Positions 26,045 to 35,530 of a stretch of DNA of 64,000 nucleotides are shown in pieces. The position numbers were made by a program, and so were the translations under genes. Each line of letters starts with the position of its first letter. Position 1 is the stretch's first letter. Source of the DNA: Pyrenopolyporus hunteri. Its lineage: Eukaryota > Ascomycota > Sordariomycetes > Xylariales > Hypoxylaceae. A model generated the notes under the pieces. It was not told the origin of the DNA, searched no databases, and saw only the letters and a list, made by a program, of their open reading frames with translations. The stretch lies in the NCBI GenBank assembly GCA_902806595.1, contig CADCXC010000044.1, positions 1,302,001-1,366,000 on the forward strand, read 5' to 3'.

Positions 26045-26110
26045 CAGCTACATACACATCCACATATACCATACCATGTCATACACATACACATATACAT
26101 ACACGCATAT
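26045..26110. repeat. CA/TA-rich microsatellite
   Basis: Irregular repeats of acatacacat, catatac and catacacata, about 580 bp upstream of the WOPR gene start, inside its likely promoter or leader. Confidence 0.6.
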
Positions 26111-26685
26111 ACTACGTCCTAGCATCAGCATGATAAATGGGCGTTTCTTTTTATTTAGCCAACAAGCTCGACCTCTTAGGTTGCTTTGACCGGAAGAACT
26201 AATATGATAAGTAGGCAAGGGATCCACGAGTCTAGACACTCGGCTCTGGTTCCGTAACACCTGGCCCATTAACAAGTCTAGGGGGTTCCCGACTATCGAC
26301 ACGAGTTACCCGCAATTTAGAAACGCCAAGCCAGCACGCGCATTCTCACTTCTTCAGCTACGCAAGACCGGGGTTGGTTCCAACTACGCAAGCTTCTCCA
26401 TTACCCATATATCACCTTTCAGCCGCCCACTATCTGGATGACCCACCGCCGTTGAAGCCGGCATGTGGCACTGATATGGTGGAAGGGTGGGTTAGCAGGA
26501 TTTACAAGACTTAATTACCTAGCAGGGAATAGGGAACCGCCTTTTTTTTTCTTTCTCTTCTATTGATTATTTACATCTATCAACCCTTTACAACATTAAA
26601 CTCGTCTTTCCGTTTTTGTTTTGTCTTTCCTTCTCTTTTCCGTTTTTCCCCCCCTGTACTTCGGCAAGACGAAACGGAGAAGAAG

Positions 26686-28044
26686 ATGGAGACCTACCGC
26701 GGTTACGTACGAACACCTGCGGATGCCATCAAACTCTTCGAAGCTTGTAGGTTAGGCTTACTACCTCGAGTTCAGAGGCGGCTATCGGAAAAGGAACGAC
26801 AGTCTATCACATCCGGCTCGGTTTTCGTATGGGACGAAAGGGAAGCTGGTATGCGTAGATGGACCGATGGGAAATCGTGGAGTGCCAGCAGAGTTTCGGG
26901 CAGCTTCCTAACATATAGGGAAATGGAAGGCAAGCGAGGTACGACGTTCGGTACCGCGCGACGAAGCAATGGGAGGACGCCAGATAGCGGTCGACTTAGT
27001 GAGGAAGACCAGGACGGCGAACCCGAAGGCTATAGATACAAGGCAGATGGCTTGATGAAGCAATCATTCAGCATCACGACATCTCAAGGCCAGCATCTTC
27101 ACTTGATATCATACTACTCTAGACCCCACGCCGGGGCAGGCGATTTACTCCAGCCTACCACCGACCCTCAACTCCGGCATATCGTCCCTTTGAAGGGCAT
27201 GTATCCCGAGTCAAGTCTGCACGAGACGAATCCACCCGCTCTAACCAGGGCCCCTATGCAACCATACGCCAGCCATAACAGCAGCCTCGAGCAGCCAGCC
27301 TACAACAATTACGGGCCTCACTGGGGATCACCAGCGTGGACGAGTCAATGGCCGCCTTCTCCCAACCAGACACCTCCTTGGGCACAAGGAAAGCTGACAC
27401 CGGAAATGAAGCCTCAGGTCCGACCCCAACCCCCCCAACCGCCTGCTCAGAGAGCGCCTCAACTCCCTCCCCTACCGCCAACTTCCGCGCCGTCCTCGCA
27501 AGCTCCTATTTATCCTAAAGGCCTTACCTACGAAAATGACCGGCTACCCCCACCTTCTCTAAGTAGGCCCTACCCAGCACCCGGACGAGCTCCGAGCCTA
27601 TCTCCCCGGTCGCAGCAGCTTCAAATACAGGCGGCGCAGGCTGCACAGGCGGCACAAGCGGCACAAGCAGCGCAGGCAGTACAAGCCGTCATCGACCCCC
27701 GCCTATCAGCAACAAGCGCACGCAACCCGCAAGGGCCGCTTCCCGCGCTACCTCCGACATCTCGAGGCTTGACGCCTCCGAGAAATCATTCCGCGTCGCC
27801 GCCAAGGACGATGGGCCCGGACAGCATTAATAGCAATGCTAATAAGGCCAGCCTGTCGGCCCTTCTTAACCGGACTCCGGCCAATTCGGAACCGAATAGC
27901 GCAAACCCAGGCAGCAACAATAGCGCTGGCAGCTCGCCGAAGGCTCTTCCGGCTGGGACCTCTGGGGTGCCGGCCACTACGGACATGTTTAGAGTCGAGG
28001 ACAACCGGGCAATTCGATCTCTAAATCGCAAATTTTGCATCTGA
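26686..28044 (+). CDS. pac2: Gti1/Pac2-family (WOPR) transcription regulator
   Basis: WOPR proteins are fungal DNA-binding regulators of development and morphological switching. This one resembles the Pac2 branch (S. pombe cAMP-independent regulatory protein) more than the Wor1/Ryp1/Sge1 branch. It has one exon and 452 aa. The start METYRGYVRTPADAIKLFEA was chosen because the WOPR box begins there; the frame is open further upstream, but only into T/C-rich leader. WOPR part A (residues 4 to about 90) includes LFEACRLGLLPRVQRRLSEK, GSVFVWDEREAGMRRWTDG and WSASRVSGSFLTYRE. After a polar linker, part B reads YRYKADGLMKQSFSI and HLHLISYYSRP. The rest is Pro/Ser/Gln-rich with an Ala-Ala-Gln repeat near residue 315, probably a disordered activation region. 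A candidate 59-nt leader intron (25642-25700, gtatgt to ctag) lies about 1 kb upstream. Confidence 0.92.
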   Translation: METYRGYVRTPADAIKLFEACRLGLLPRVQRRLSEKERQSITSGSVFVWDEREAGMRRWTDGKSWSASRVSGSFLTYREMEGKRGTTFGTARRSNGRTPDSGRLSEEDQDGEPEGYRYKADGLMKQSFSITTSQGQHLHLISYYSRPHAGAGDLLQPTTDPQLRHIVPLKGMYPESSLHETNPPALTRAPMQPYASHNSSLEQPAYNNYGPHWGSPAWTSQWPPSPNQTPPWAQGKLTPEMKPQVRPQPPQPPAQRAPQLPPLPPTSAPSSQAPIYPKGLTYENDRLPPPSLSRPYPAPGRAPSLSPRSQQLQIQAAQAAQAAQAAQAAQAVQAVIDPRLSATSARNPQGPLPALPPTSRGLTPPRNHSASPPRTMGPDSINSNANKASLSALLNRTPANSEPNSANPGSNNSAGSSPKALPAGTSGVPATTDMFRVEDNRAIRSLNRKFCI

Positions 28045-28602
28045 GGGGTTTCACCGGGAAGCTAAAGTGGCATCGTTCAGGCGTTCAAAAAAAAAATTGC
28101 ATTCAAAGGCGAGGGCGGCCCGAGTTTTTCCTTCTAGTGCGAGTGTTTTTCCTTCTATCTACTAGGCATCCCCAGCGGGTCAGAGTCGGAGTTAGGGTTC
28201 CTTTTCACGACGGTCATGAAAGTGCAAATATTCCTCTATTAATCTCGCGCTTCGTAAATAGCCTAGCGTACAACGGACTACTATGGTGCCCTCGTGGGCC
28301 GGGCATGTCTAGGGGGGGGCCTCAGGGCACAAGGTTGAGATTCACCGGACTGGGAGGGTGGTAGATAGGTGGCGGTGAGATATCGCAGAAATCAGAGCTT
28401 TCAATGCAGCGTTGTTTTTAACATTATTCTTTCCCCACCGGTCGGTTTCGTACCGTAGACTGTGTTTGAAGATTTGGTCCTGGGTGAGGCTTAGGGGGTT
28501 CGGCAGGGGTCTTCTGTGATCGACAAGGGAGACACGATCCCCCCCTGCAACGCATCCGTTTATTCTTTCCTAGCAGCCTGGCAAGATTGGCCTCCTCAAT
28601 TA

Positions 28603-28641
28603 ACCCATGTTGCCCATTTTGCCCATGTTGCCCATGTTGAC
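28603..28641. repeat. 9-bp minisatellite CCCATGTTG
   Basis: About four units, three exact and one reading CCCATTTTG, in non-coding DNA downstream of the WOPR gene. Confidence 0.75.
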
Positions 28642-30001
28642 CTTTGGTTTTCCCATCTTCCCAGGCCTGCCCGTGTTCCCATGGCTCCCATGAGGTTGAA
28701 CAAGGTTCGTTAAGCCAAAACTCAAACCCGACGCTATAATCTACGATGAACAACCCACCCAACATGTGGGAGTTGTTATAAGGCCCACTCCTCCCTATTA
28801 CTCGTATGCGGCGCGTGCGGCATAACAAAGGGAACTACATATTAACCTGGTGCTGTAACTAATATGTAGTGGTATCTGGCGCTTGCCGAGCATTGCCCTT
28901 AGCCACATACCTTAACCTAGCCACGTTAAAATAGGATTTCCGGATCCATTTTCGCAAGAGATTGTGGCCCGGGGTCCGGGGTATATCGTAACTTATACGG
29001 AATAGGGGCGGAATTGGAAAAGACATGTGCGGTTTGCTTATGCGACCTCTTAATCATGGTTCAGTCATCAGCCCATATCCGTTTTGTAATTGTATGATAT
29101 CTGCGGCGTATTCCGCATAGCGATGCTACTATCGCTTCGTATCCATCCGCTTGATGCTTGCTCTTTGTAGGGTTTACTATCTGGGTAGGCGACCGAATAG
29201 GGGAAAATCTTCCTCCCAAGCAAAGAGAAGCCGGGGTTGTTTGAATTCTGTTTCACCTTCTTCATCGTTCTTCATATTCGTTCCATTCCGCCGTATAACT
29301 CGGGTCCGCGTTTGCCCCACAATCGAGACAAAACCCAAAACCAACAGTGTGGGTAATTAATGTTTTCCTTTCCCCTTCTTTGCTGTTGGTTGCGACGGTC
29401 TAGCGGCGTTCCAGAATACCTTATCCTAGGTAAGGTTATTTCCATTACTCGTGGCTTGATGCGCGCTCCTGCCCCGTGACATTATATACTTAGATACATC
29501 GCTGGCGGAGCGGGTACTACCAATCGCGCGCAGTCCGATTTGCCTATGGGAAGCGCAGGGACGCCGCGGTCATTAGGAAAATTTAAATTTTAATAGGAAG
29601 CCTCGTTAGGGCTTTCCCAGCTCTTAACCAGGGCAATTGCCCATCTCACTCAACACAAACAGCCCCTTAACTTTTAAATTTCGAAAAAGGTTAAGTTTAG
29701 CGCTGCCGATCAACGGCGATGACGTCTAGTTCTCGTGTGACCTGACACCAGTTTACATAACGCCGATTCCCTGGGCATTGCAGATATTAGGTAAAGGTAC
29801 CAGGTATACAGCAAGCATCTAAGCCAACCAACGGCGTCGCCGCAATTAAGCTTAGTTCCCATCGGCCCCTGGAAGCCAATGGATCCCCCCATCTGATCCA
29901 TAATATATTTAGCTACCTGAGCTACGGAGGTATCCTACATGGAGCAGAGGTAAGGTACCTTAGATTAAACTTCTCCACACACCTTAAGCGGCAGATGAAT
30001 A

Positions 30002-30023
30002 TACGTACGTGGTACCGTACGTA
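30002..30023. repeat. perfect inverted repeat
   Basis: The arms TACGTACG and CGTACGTA surround the 6-nt loop TGGTAC. Each arm is itself almost palindromic. Confidence 0.6.
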
Positions 30024-30540
30024 CTGTACAGTAAGTGTACCCGGTAAACTAGCAATTGTGTATCCTTGGCTTTTGCACGGTCCTTTATTTCCTCTGCCAC
30101 CTGGGTGCAAGGAAATTTCCTCTCTGATCTACCCAAACGACACGTGCAAAACAATCTCCGATGAAAGCATCCGTGAGCTACCGGGATGCGAGAATAACTC
30201 GAACACACATCACGTAGAGAACGATGGGGCGGCAGCTGGTCGGCCACGTGTGATTACATACATATGTACATGTATGCGGGCACACCATTTGAGGGAAAAT
30301 GTAGAATGCGTTGTACCTAAGCGCTGTGTACCTGGGTAATTGCATATACGTACCAGAATCCGGCTTGTGCGACGCGAGGTGTTCCGAGCATGTGAATATG
30401 CAGACTATAGGTACCGGGTATGTAGTGTATAAGCATAGTACGCAGTATATTCTTACGGGCTAGAGCTCGAGAAAGAGTAGCAAGTCACGTGATGCAGAAC
30501 AACACACAGGGACAGGGATGACGGACTTTAATAATCAAGC

Positions 30541-30600
30541 TAGGTAGGTAGGTAGGTACCTAGACCTACGTACCTAGACCTACATGTATGTAGGTACTTA
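30541..30600. repeat. TAGGTA array with direct repeats
   Basis: A run of taggtaggtaggtaggtacc is followed by two copies of tagacctacgtacc-like sequence and a final tgtaggtact. It is a compact example of the dispersed motif. Confidence 0.7.
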
Positions 30601-32843
30601 TAATTGGACCAGCCGCGAAATGAATCCATCTCCATTCCTTGCAACAATACTAGGGCACGTACAATGCAATACTACGCCGTTAACTCAACTCGGCTCGCTC
30701 ATCTACCAACATGTCTTCAAACCCGAACAGCCCCCTTGTTACCTTTTCCATCGGGATAGAGCTAATCGGTAAGGGGAAAGGGAAAAGGCGAGGCGGGAAG
30801 GATGACAAACCGCCGGGTACCTAAACTAATGCAACAGCAACACGGCATATTCCATCGTCGCGCCATGGACTCGACGCCGGCTCCCCTGGTCTGATATGAA
30901 TTTCAGAACTATAATGCAATACACGCCGCGACAACGCAGTCGGTGAGCATACGCTAGCCTATAGGACAAGCCCGGCCTCTCAGCACACTACCTATGTATG
31001 CATGCTCCTGTACGGCACATGCAAACGTCCTTACATGAGGGTATACACGCTGTCCGGTGGAATTCGTCGCCTCCCACCCCTTTCTCCTCCCCCCCGCGAC
31101 CTCCGACCCTCCACTATCTCCGCCGGTTAACTCCCACTCTGGTTTAAGGCTGTGTGACACAGGGCTGATACTTGCCCTTATAAGACCAGTTGCCGCGATC
31201 TTGTTGCTAGTTGCATTGCCTTCCCTCTATCCTCTGAACCACCCCCTACCTTCCCACGTCATGAACCGCGCGGCGCCGTAACCGTATTCGATATAAGGAG
31301 CTACTGTCGTCGAGTGGAGCCCGCGATCGGCTATGTTGCCGAGCAAAGAGGTACTTTCGGCACGCGAGCCTTTTTCGCTCTGTCCCTTAGTAGTCGTTGG
31401 TAAGTTGGTAGGTTATTACGTCGGCATGGGGACTGGAAGATCCGATAGCCACTAGCTAGCTATATTAGAATGGATTCCTCTGGCGTCCTGGAGTGTTCTC
31501 CGACAGACACCGGGATAATGTTATAGGAAGGTTAGGCCACTTATTTGATACCTCGGGTATAGCTTCATCTCAGTCGGGAAGGGGAGCGATGGCGCGGACC
31601 ACGTTCATAATGGCCGAGAAAACCAACATCTCCGCTAAGAGTAAGAAGACAACCTACCCCATAGAACAGGGAATCTTGCCGAAGCAAGCGGAACTGGCCG
31701 ACGCACGAGAGGCCAAGAGCTTCGAGGAAAGGTAAGGTTAAGTGAGTCTAGTTTTAGTGTATAACTGGCCTTAATACGCCGGTACAGGGAGCCACAATCG
31801 AGCATCCAGGTATAGACACATCGAAGCCTGATACAGGCACAATTGGTAAACTTACCAACATCCCAAATTTGTTAGACGCTACTACAGCTGATCTATCCCG
31901 CCAACGACGCACGACCAAGCGCCAGGCGGATTATACTCTCCGGGGAGCTCGGGGAACACACTGTCAGGGTATAGACGTATGAAACATACGCCCCTTACTA
32001 AGCCTCCGGCCTGGTCAGTCTAGACAGCTCGCGCCGCAACAAAGTTACCTCATCAGCATACAGTACCGATCTCGTGACACAGTACACCTCCCAGGTAAGG
32101 CCTCATTCACTAGGATTCATCTTCATGAACACCTAAATATTATACCTACCTCCTCCCCGTGTCCGCGGCCCGCCACCCGTGCGCCAACGCACCACCCCAA
32201 TTAGCGCGAAGGAACGGGGCGGGAGCGGTCTACGCTAGACGGCGAGCCGGCTCGCGAGGTCATAGCTACGCGCGAAATATGGTCGAAGGGCCCGGGATTC
32301 TTGCTGTGGGATGTCGGGCGTAGATTATCTCCCGTCTGGCGCCACGTACGCTGGTTGCTATCCCTCAGTCCCTATTCTCGTACCTCAATTCCGAGACCGC
32401 TGTTTAAGGTTGCCGCCGTACTCGCAGTTAAGCGCGTCCCCTGGTTACGTGGGAAGGGTAGCGCGGTAACGCGGTGCTGGGAGATAGGATCTAGAAGCTA
32501 TCGTGGCTGGTCGTTAGACGTGTATGGGGGCGCCGGCGCCGGAGCTATGACATTTGTTCGTGAGAATTGGCCATATTTTATCCACAAGGTGTGCCGCCCT
32601 TAATAAGGCGGTATAGGGAATATTCGCTTTTATATAGTCTGCCATCAGTCGTATCTACTTCTCACGCTGATTTCCCAAAGGTCGCTCAAATGTCTTACTA
32701 GAATCTAAGCTCTAAGAGTGCCTTGATCGTAACTAAATGTGTACCTAGAGCCTTTCGTCTATCTCCCGCACATCCGCCACTTCTCTGCTAGTCACCACCT
32801 TAAACAAAATAGATTCCTATCATTGATCCAGTACACCAACAGT

Positions 32844-33254
32844 TTAAACCTCTGGCCGTTGATCCTGATTAACCCCTATCGCAGGCATATCGTACTTTGT
32901 TAAAACATGACGGACGGCACTGTCGACTTCGATTGTGTCGACCGCGCTAAGTGACTCTCCTATTCGATGTAGGTGTTGCCCGCGAAACTTGAACGAGGCC
33001 TTGGGGATTAAGTAACTTGTTCCGAGAATAGCTGAATAACTGTCTACCCCGAGTACAACTTTTCCTGTAAAAATCTTGAAGGAGTTTAGTAGGTCATGTA
33101 AACGAGAACGTCTTAGTGTCTCACGTCCCCTCACTGCGAAAGAAATAGCGAGGTTGCCTATTTTCACGATACTTGGCTGCGATGGTATTTCACCAAGCAC
33201 CCTTTTGAATAGGGGGCCGCCGCCACGAGGGGAACCTCTTCCCTTATATATCAT
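32844..33254 (-). CDS. open frame of unknown function
   Basis: This is a 136-codon frame from the first ATG (MIYKGRGSPRGG) to its stop; the frame is open upstream of that ATG as well. The product would be basic and mixed, with LKIF-like hydrophobic patches such as KIFTGKVVLGVDSYSAILG. I recognise no family, signal peptide or membrane segment. It sits beside an A+T-rich block and has no obvious splice partners. It is the longest uninterrupted unexplained frame in the gene-poor part of the window, but chance is a serious alternative. Confidence 0.2.
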   Translation of the reverse strand: MIYKGRGSPRGGGPLFKRVLGEIPSQPSIVKIGNLAISFAVRGRETLRRSRLHDLLNSFKIFTGKVVLGVDSYSAILGTSYLIPKASFKFRGQHLHRIGESLSAVDTIEVDSAVRHVLTKYDMPAIGVNQDQRPEV

Positions 33255-34258
33255 GCACTTGTGCTCTATTCGAAGGCATCTCAAAATTGTACGGACTTCA
33301 TTAGGCCTGCAATCGTTGATTTCCTCGGCCCATTGCACCTAGACCTAATATATGCTGAGGTAGTAAACAGCTTCAGAGGAGAAAGCCCCAAGCCCTATAA
33401 GATGGACGTGGCGTTAGGAATCTTATTACGTTGCAGGTTTTAAAAAGAGCGTCAATAATAGTTTTATAGAGTTAATAATTCATGACTTAGAGAGTAGGTG
33501 TATACCAACCAATCTTAATGACCACTCAATACTCTATTATTCTCAGTAAACAACCCCAAAAATAATAAGCTAGCATTGCAATTACAGATATCCTATAGAG
33601 TCGATGATGTTACCGTTAATACTGTTATTCTAATAATTAATGTACCGTCTATCCGGCCAATGTTCCTAGGAAGTCCAGTGTCTAATGTTATACGCTGAGA
33701 TTAAAGATTAATAAAAATATCAACGATACCAGTGCGGTGAATCGGTTGATTTCATGGCGTACATCGGCTCGGCGTTTAACTACGCAAGTAGGAGTAATAG
33801 AATATTGGCACGGAGCTCGTAATTTATTCCTAGAATGGGATTACTAACACTGTCCTTCGACGGCCATGTTAGCCACTGTGAGAATCCTTTACAAGGAGTT
33901 TTGCGTATAAAATTTGGTTCTGTTTCTAGGCTTCTACTGCTAAGAATCTATCTCCTTACGAAGGCACCCCTGGGTTCCGGGGAGATCATTCCAACGATTG
34001 ACCGAGAGAATTCTTGATACAAGATCTTCGCATGGCATGGTCGATCCAACATGACTGGATCCATGGTAGCGGACCGGAGCTAATGCTTAGCTTAAGTGAG
34101 TTATCTAGCTCTTGATCGGGCTTACTCAGCGCCACAAGACTTTCTAACATGTCAGCAAACTGGTCTTGGCCCGTGTAAGCACTGATAGCACATGCCTGCT
34201 TGTGGCTATAGGTACCAATACGAGGCTTCGCATCGGGTAACTTGGATACCGTCGGGTT

Positions 34259-35530
34259 TCACCGTGGGCATTGCCTATTGTGGTAATTATAATCAAGAGC
34301 ATCTAGGACGCCAGTGAGATGGACTATTGTGGCCAGGACGACTAGAATGTGGAAGATTTGGTGCGATGATCCGTATAGATCAAAAATCCCGGGCTTAACG
34401 CTCTCAGGAAACCTTGTCTGTTCGGCCGTGTAAACTCTAGTCAGTAATTTGGAATTCCAATGTCTATCTCTCTCGTATTGGTATGTAACTGCTAAATCTT
34501 GTGGAGGTCCGGAAGAGCGTGGCGGTATTAAATAGAGGATGGTTTAGTAAGCGACTCACAGCGTAAACAATGGCCCCGAGGAGAAACAAGCCCCCTTCAG
34601 CTAGATAGTAAGGCAAACCGGACTGCTTCATCATCTGTGCAAAGCCGAACATGGTGATCCCGTGTATAATAGGTGCCAAGCCTGATAAGCCGGTACAGAC
34701 GAATGTTAACAGGCGCAACGTGCGCCATCGTGGGCCTTGAAAAGTCGGCGCTAACACGATGATGATGGATATCGCCGAAAGCGATCCGATCTACATGCGG
34801 TATAAGGGACAACCAGTCAGTCCAAAGCGAAGTTGAACTAATTGAATCATCCGTATCGAAAGACCAGCCACCCACTCATTTCTATATCAATAGAAATATC
34901 CGGAACTGATAGTCAGTAGTAGGTAAGGGTATTACTTGCCATTGACCAATAAACCTTCCTTTCTAATAACTCGCACCAGAAGCCGACGTAGATGCCTGAG
35001 ACGAAGGATCCAAGAATCAGGAGGATAATCCCGACGAAGTCGAGACGTAACCACAGAGCCTCGACCTCGCGTGAATGACACATCAACGTGTGGTATGCGC
35101 TAGAGAGGCCGAGGCATGCCACAGCAGAAAGGAGGAGGGCCGCAACGACGCCCGCGTCATCGCTACTACGATGCTGTAGGCGGGCGAGTATATATGCTAG
35201 GCCACTTATGAGCAGTGCTACTGCGGGCACCAAGTGCGTGTAGATGTTCACCGTCTCGTTATGCACGTACAACCAGCTCCCAAAACAAGCACTCGCCGAG
35301 TACGACACGGGTCGATAACCTCGTCGAACGTACGGGTTGTCCTGGTACCAGTCCGGAATGTCATCGTACGAGAGCAGGCGGTGGCGTCGAATATCCTGCC
35401 GTGCCTCGCAATGAGAGCTTCTCTTCGAAACCTCGGCGCTGCTGAAATTTGACAACTGCTTCTCATCTGCTGGCGCAACAGCGGATCGGTCGGAACCGGC
35501 GTTAAACTCAGTTGATTGCCGCGACATCAT
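34259..35530 (-). CDS. PAQR / hemolysin III-family membrane protein (Izh-like)
   Basis: PAQR proteins are seven-helix membrane proteins related to adiponectin receptors; yeast Izh members link to lipid and zinc homeostasis. Exons are 35530-34940, 34790-34560 and 34417-34259, giving 326 aa. The first intron (149 nt) starts with GCAAGT, a GC-AG intron. It is the only choice that keeps frame and joins VYWSM to IGSLSAIS as the family requires. The second (142 nt) is GT-AG. The cytosolic N terminus is polar; the block YDDIPDWYQDNPYVRRGYRP precedes the first helix, as in other members. The conserved metal-site residues are visible: SSAYHTLMCHS in the second helix, LDFVGI in the third and SSHQIFHILV in the last. 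Substrate is not inferable. Confidence 0.9.

Larger units (their letters stand above)
10863..26685. other. 16-kb gene-poor region
   Basis: No gene can be assigned confidently here. Open frames are short (under 130 codons) and none matches a family I know. Two tentative spliced reading frames, at 11420-11960 (-) and 12573-12851 (+), are described in findings. The region contains many homopolymer runs (A18 near 15373, T18 near 22592), A/G-rich blocks (12890-12920, 23900-23980, 24540-24665) and numerous TAGGTA clusters. A CA/TA microsatellite lies at about 26045-26110. The last 1-2 kb probably form the promoter and long leader of the WOPR gene. I see no transposase, reverse transcriptase, tRNA or 5S rRNA. 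Confidence 0.5.
28045..34258. other. gene-poor region
   Basis: These 6.2 kb contain no confident gene. Visible elements are a CCCATGTTG minisatellite (28603-28641), an 8-bp-stem palindrome (30002-30023) and a TAGGTA array (30541-30600). An exon-like chain at 31610-32095 and an open minus-strand frame at 32844-33254 are discussed elsewhere. From about 33340 to 34040 the DNA is noticeably A+T-rich. Confidence 0.5.
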
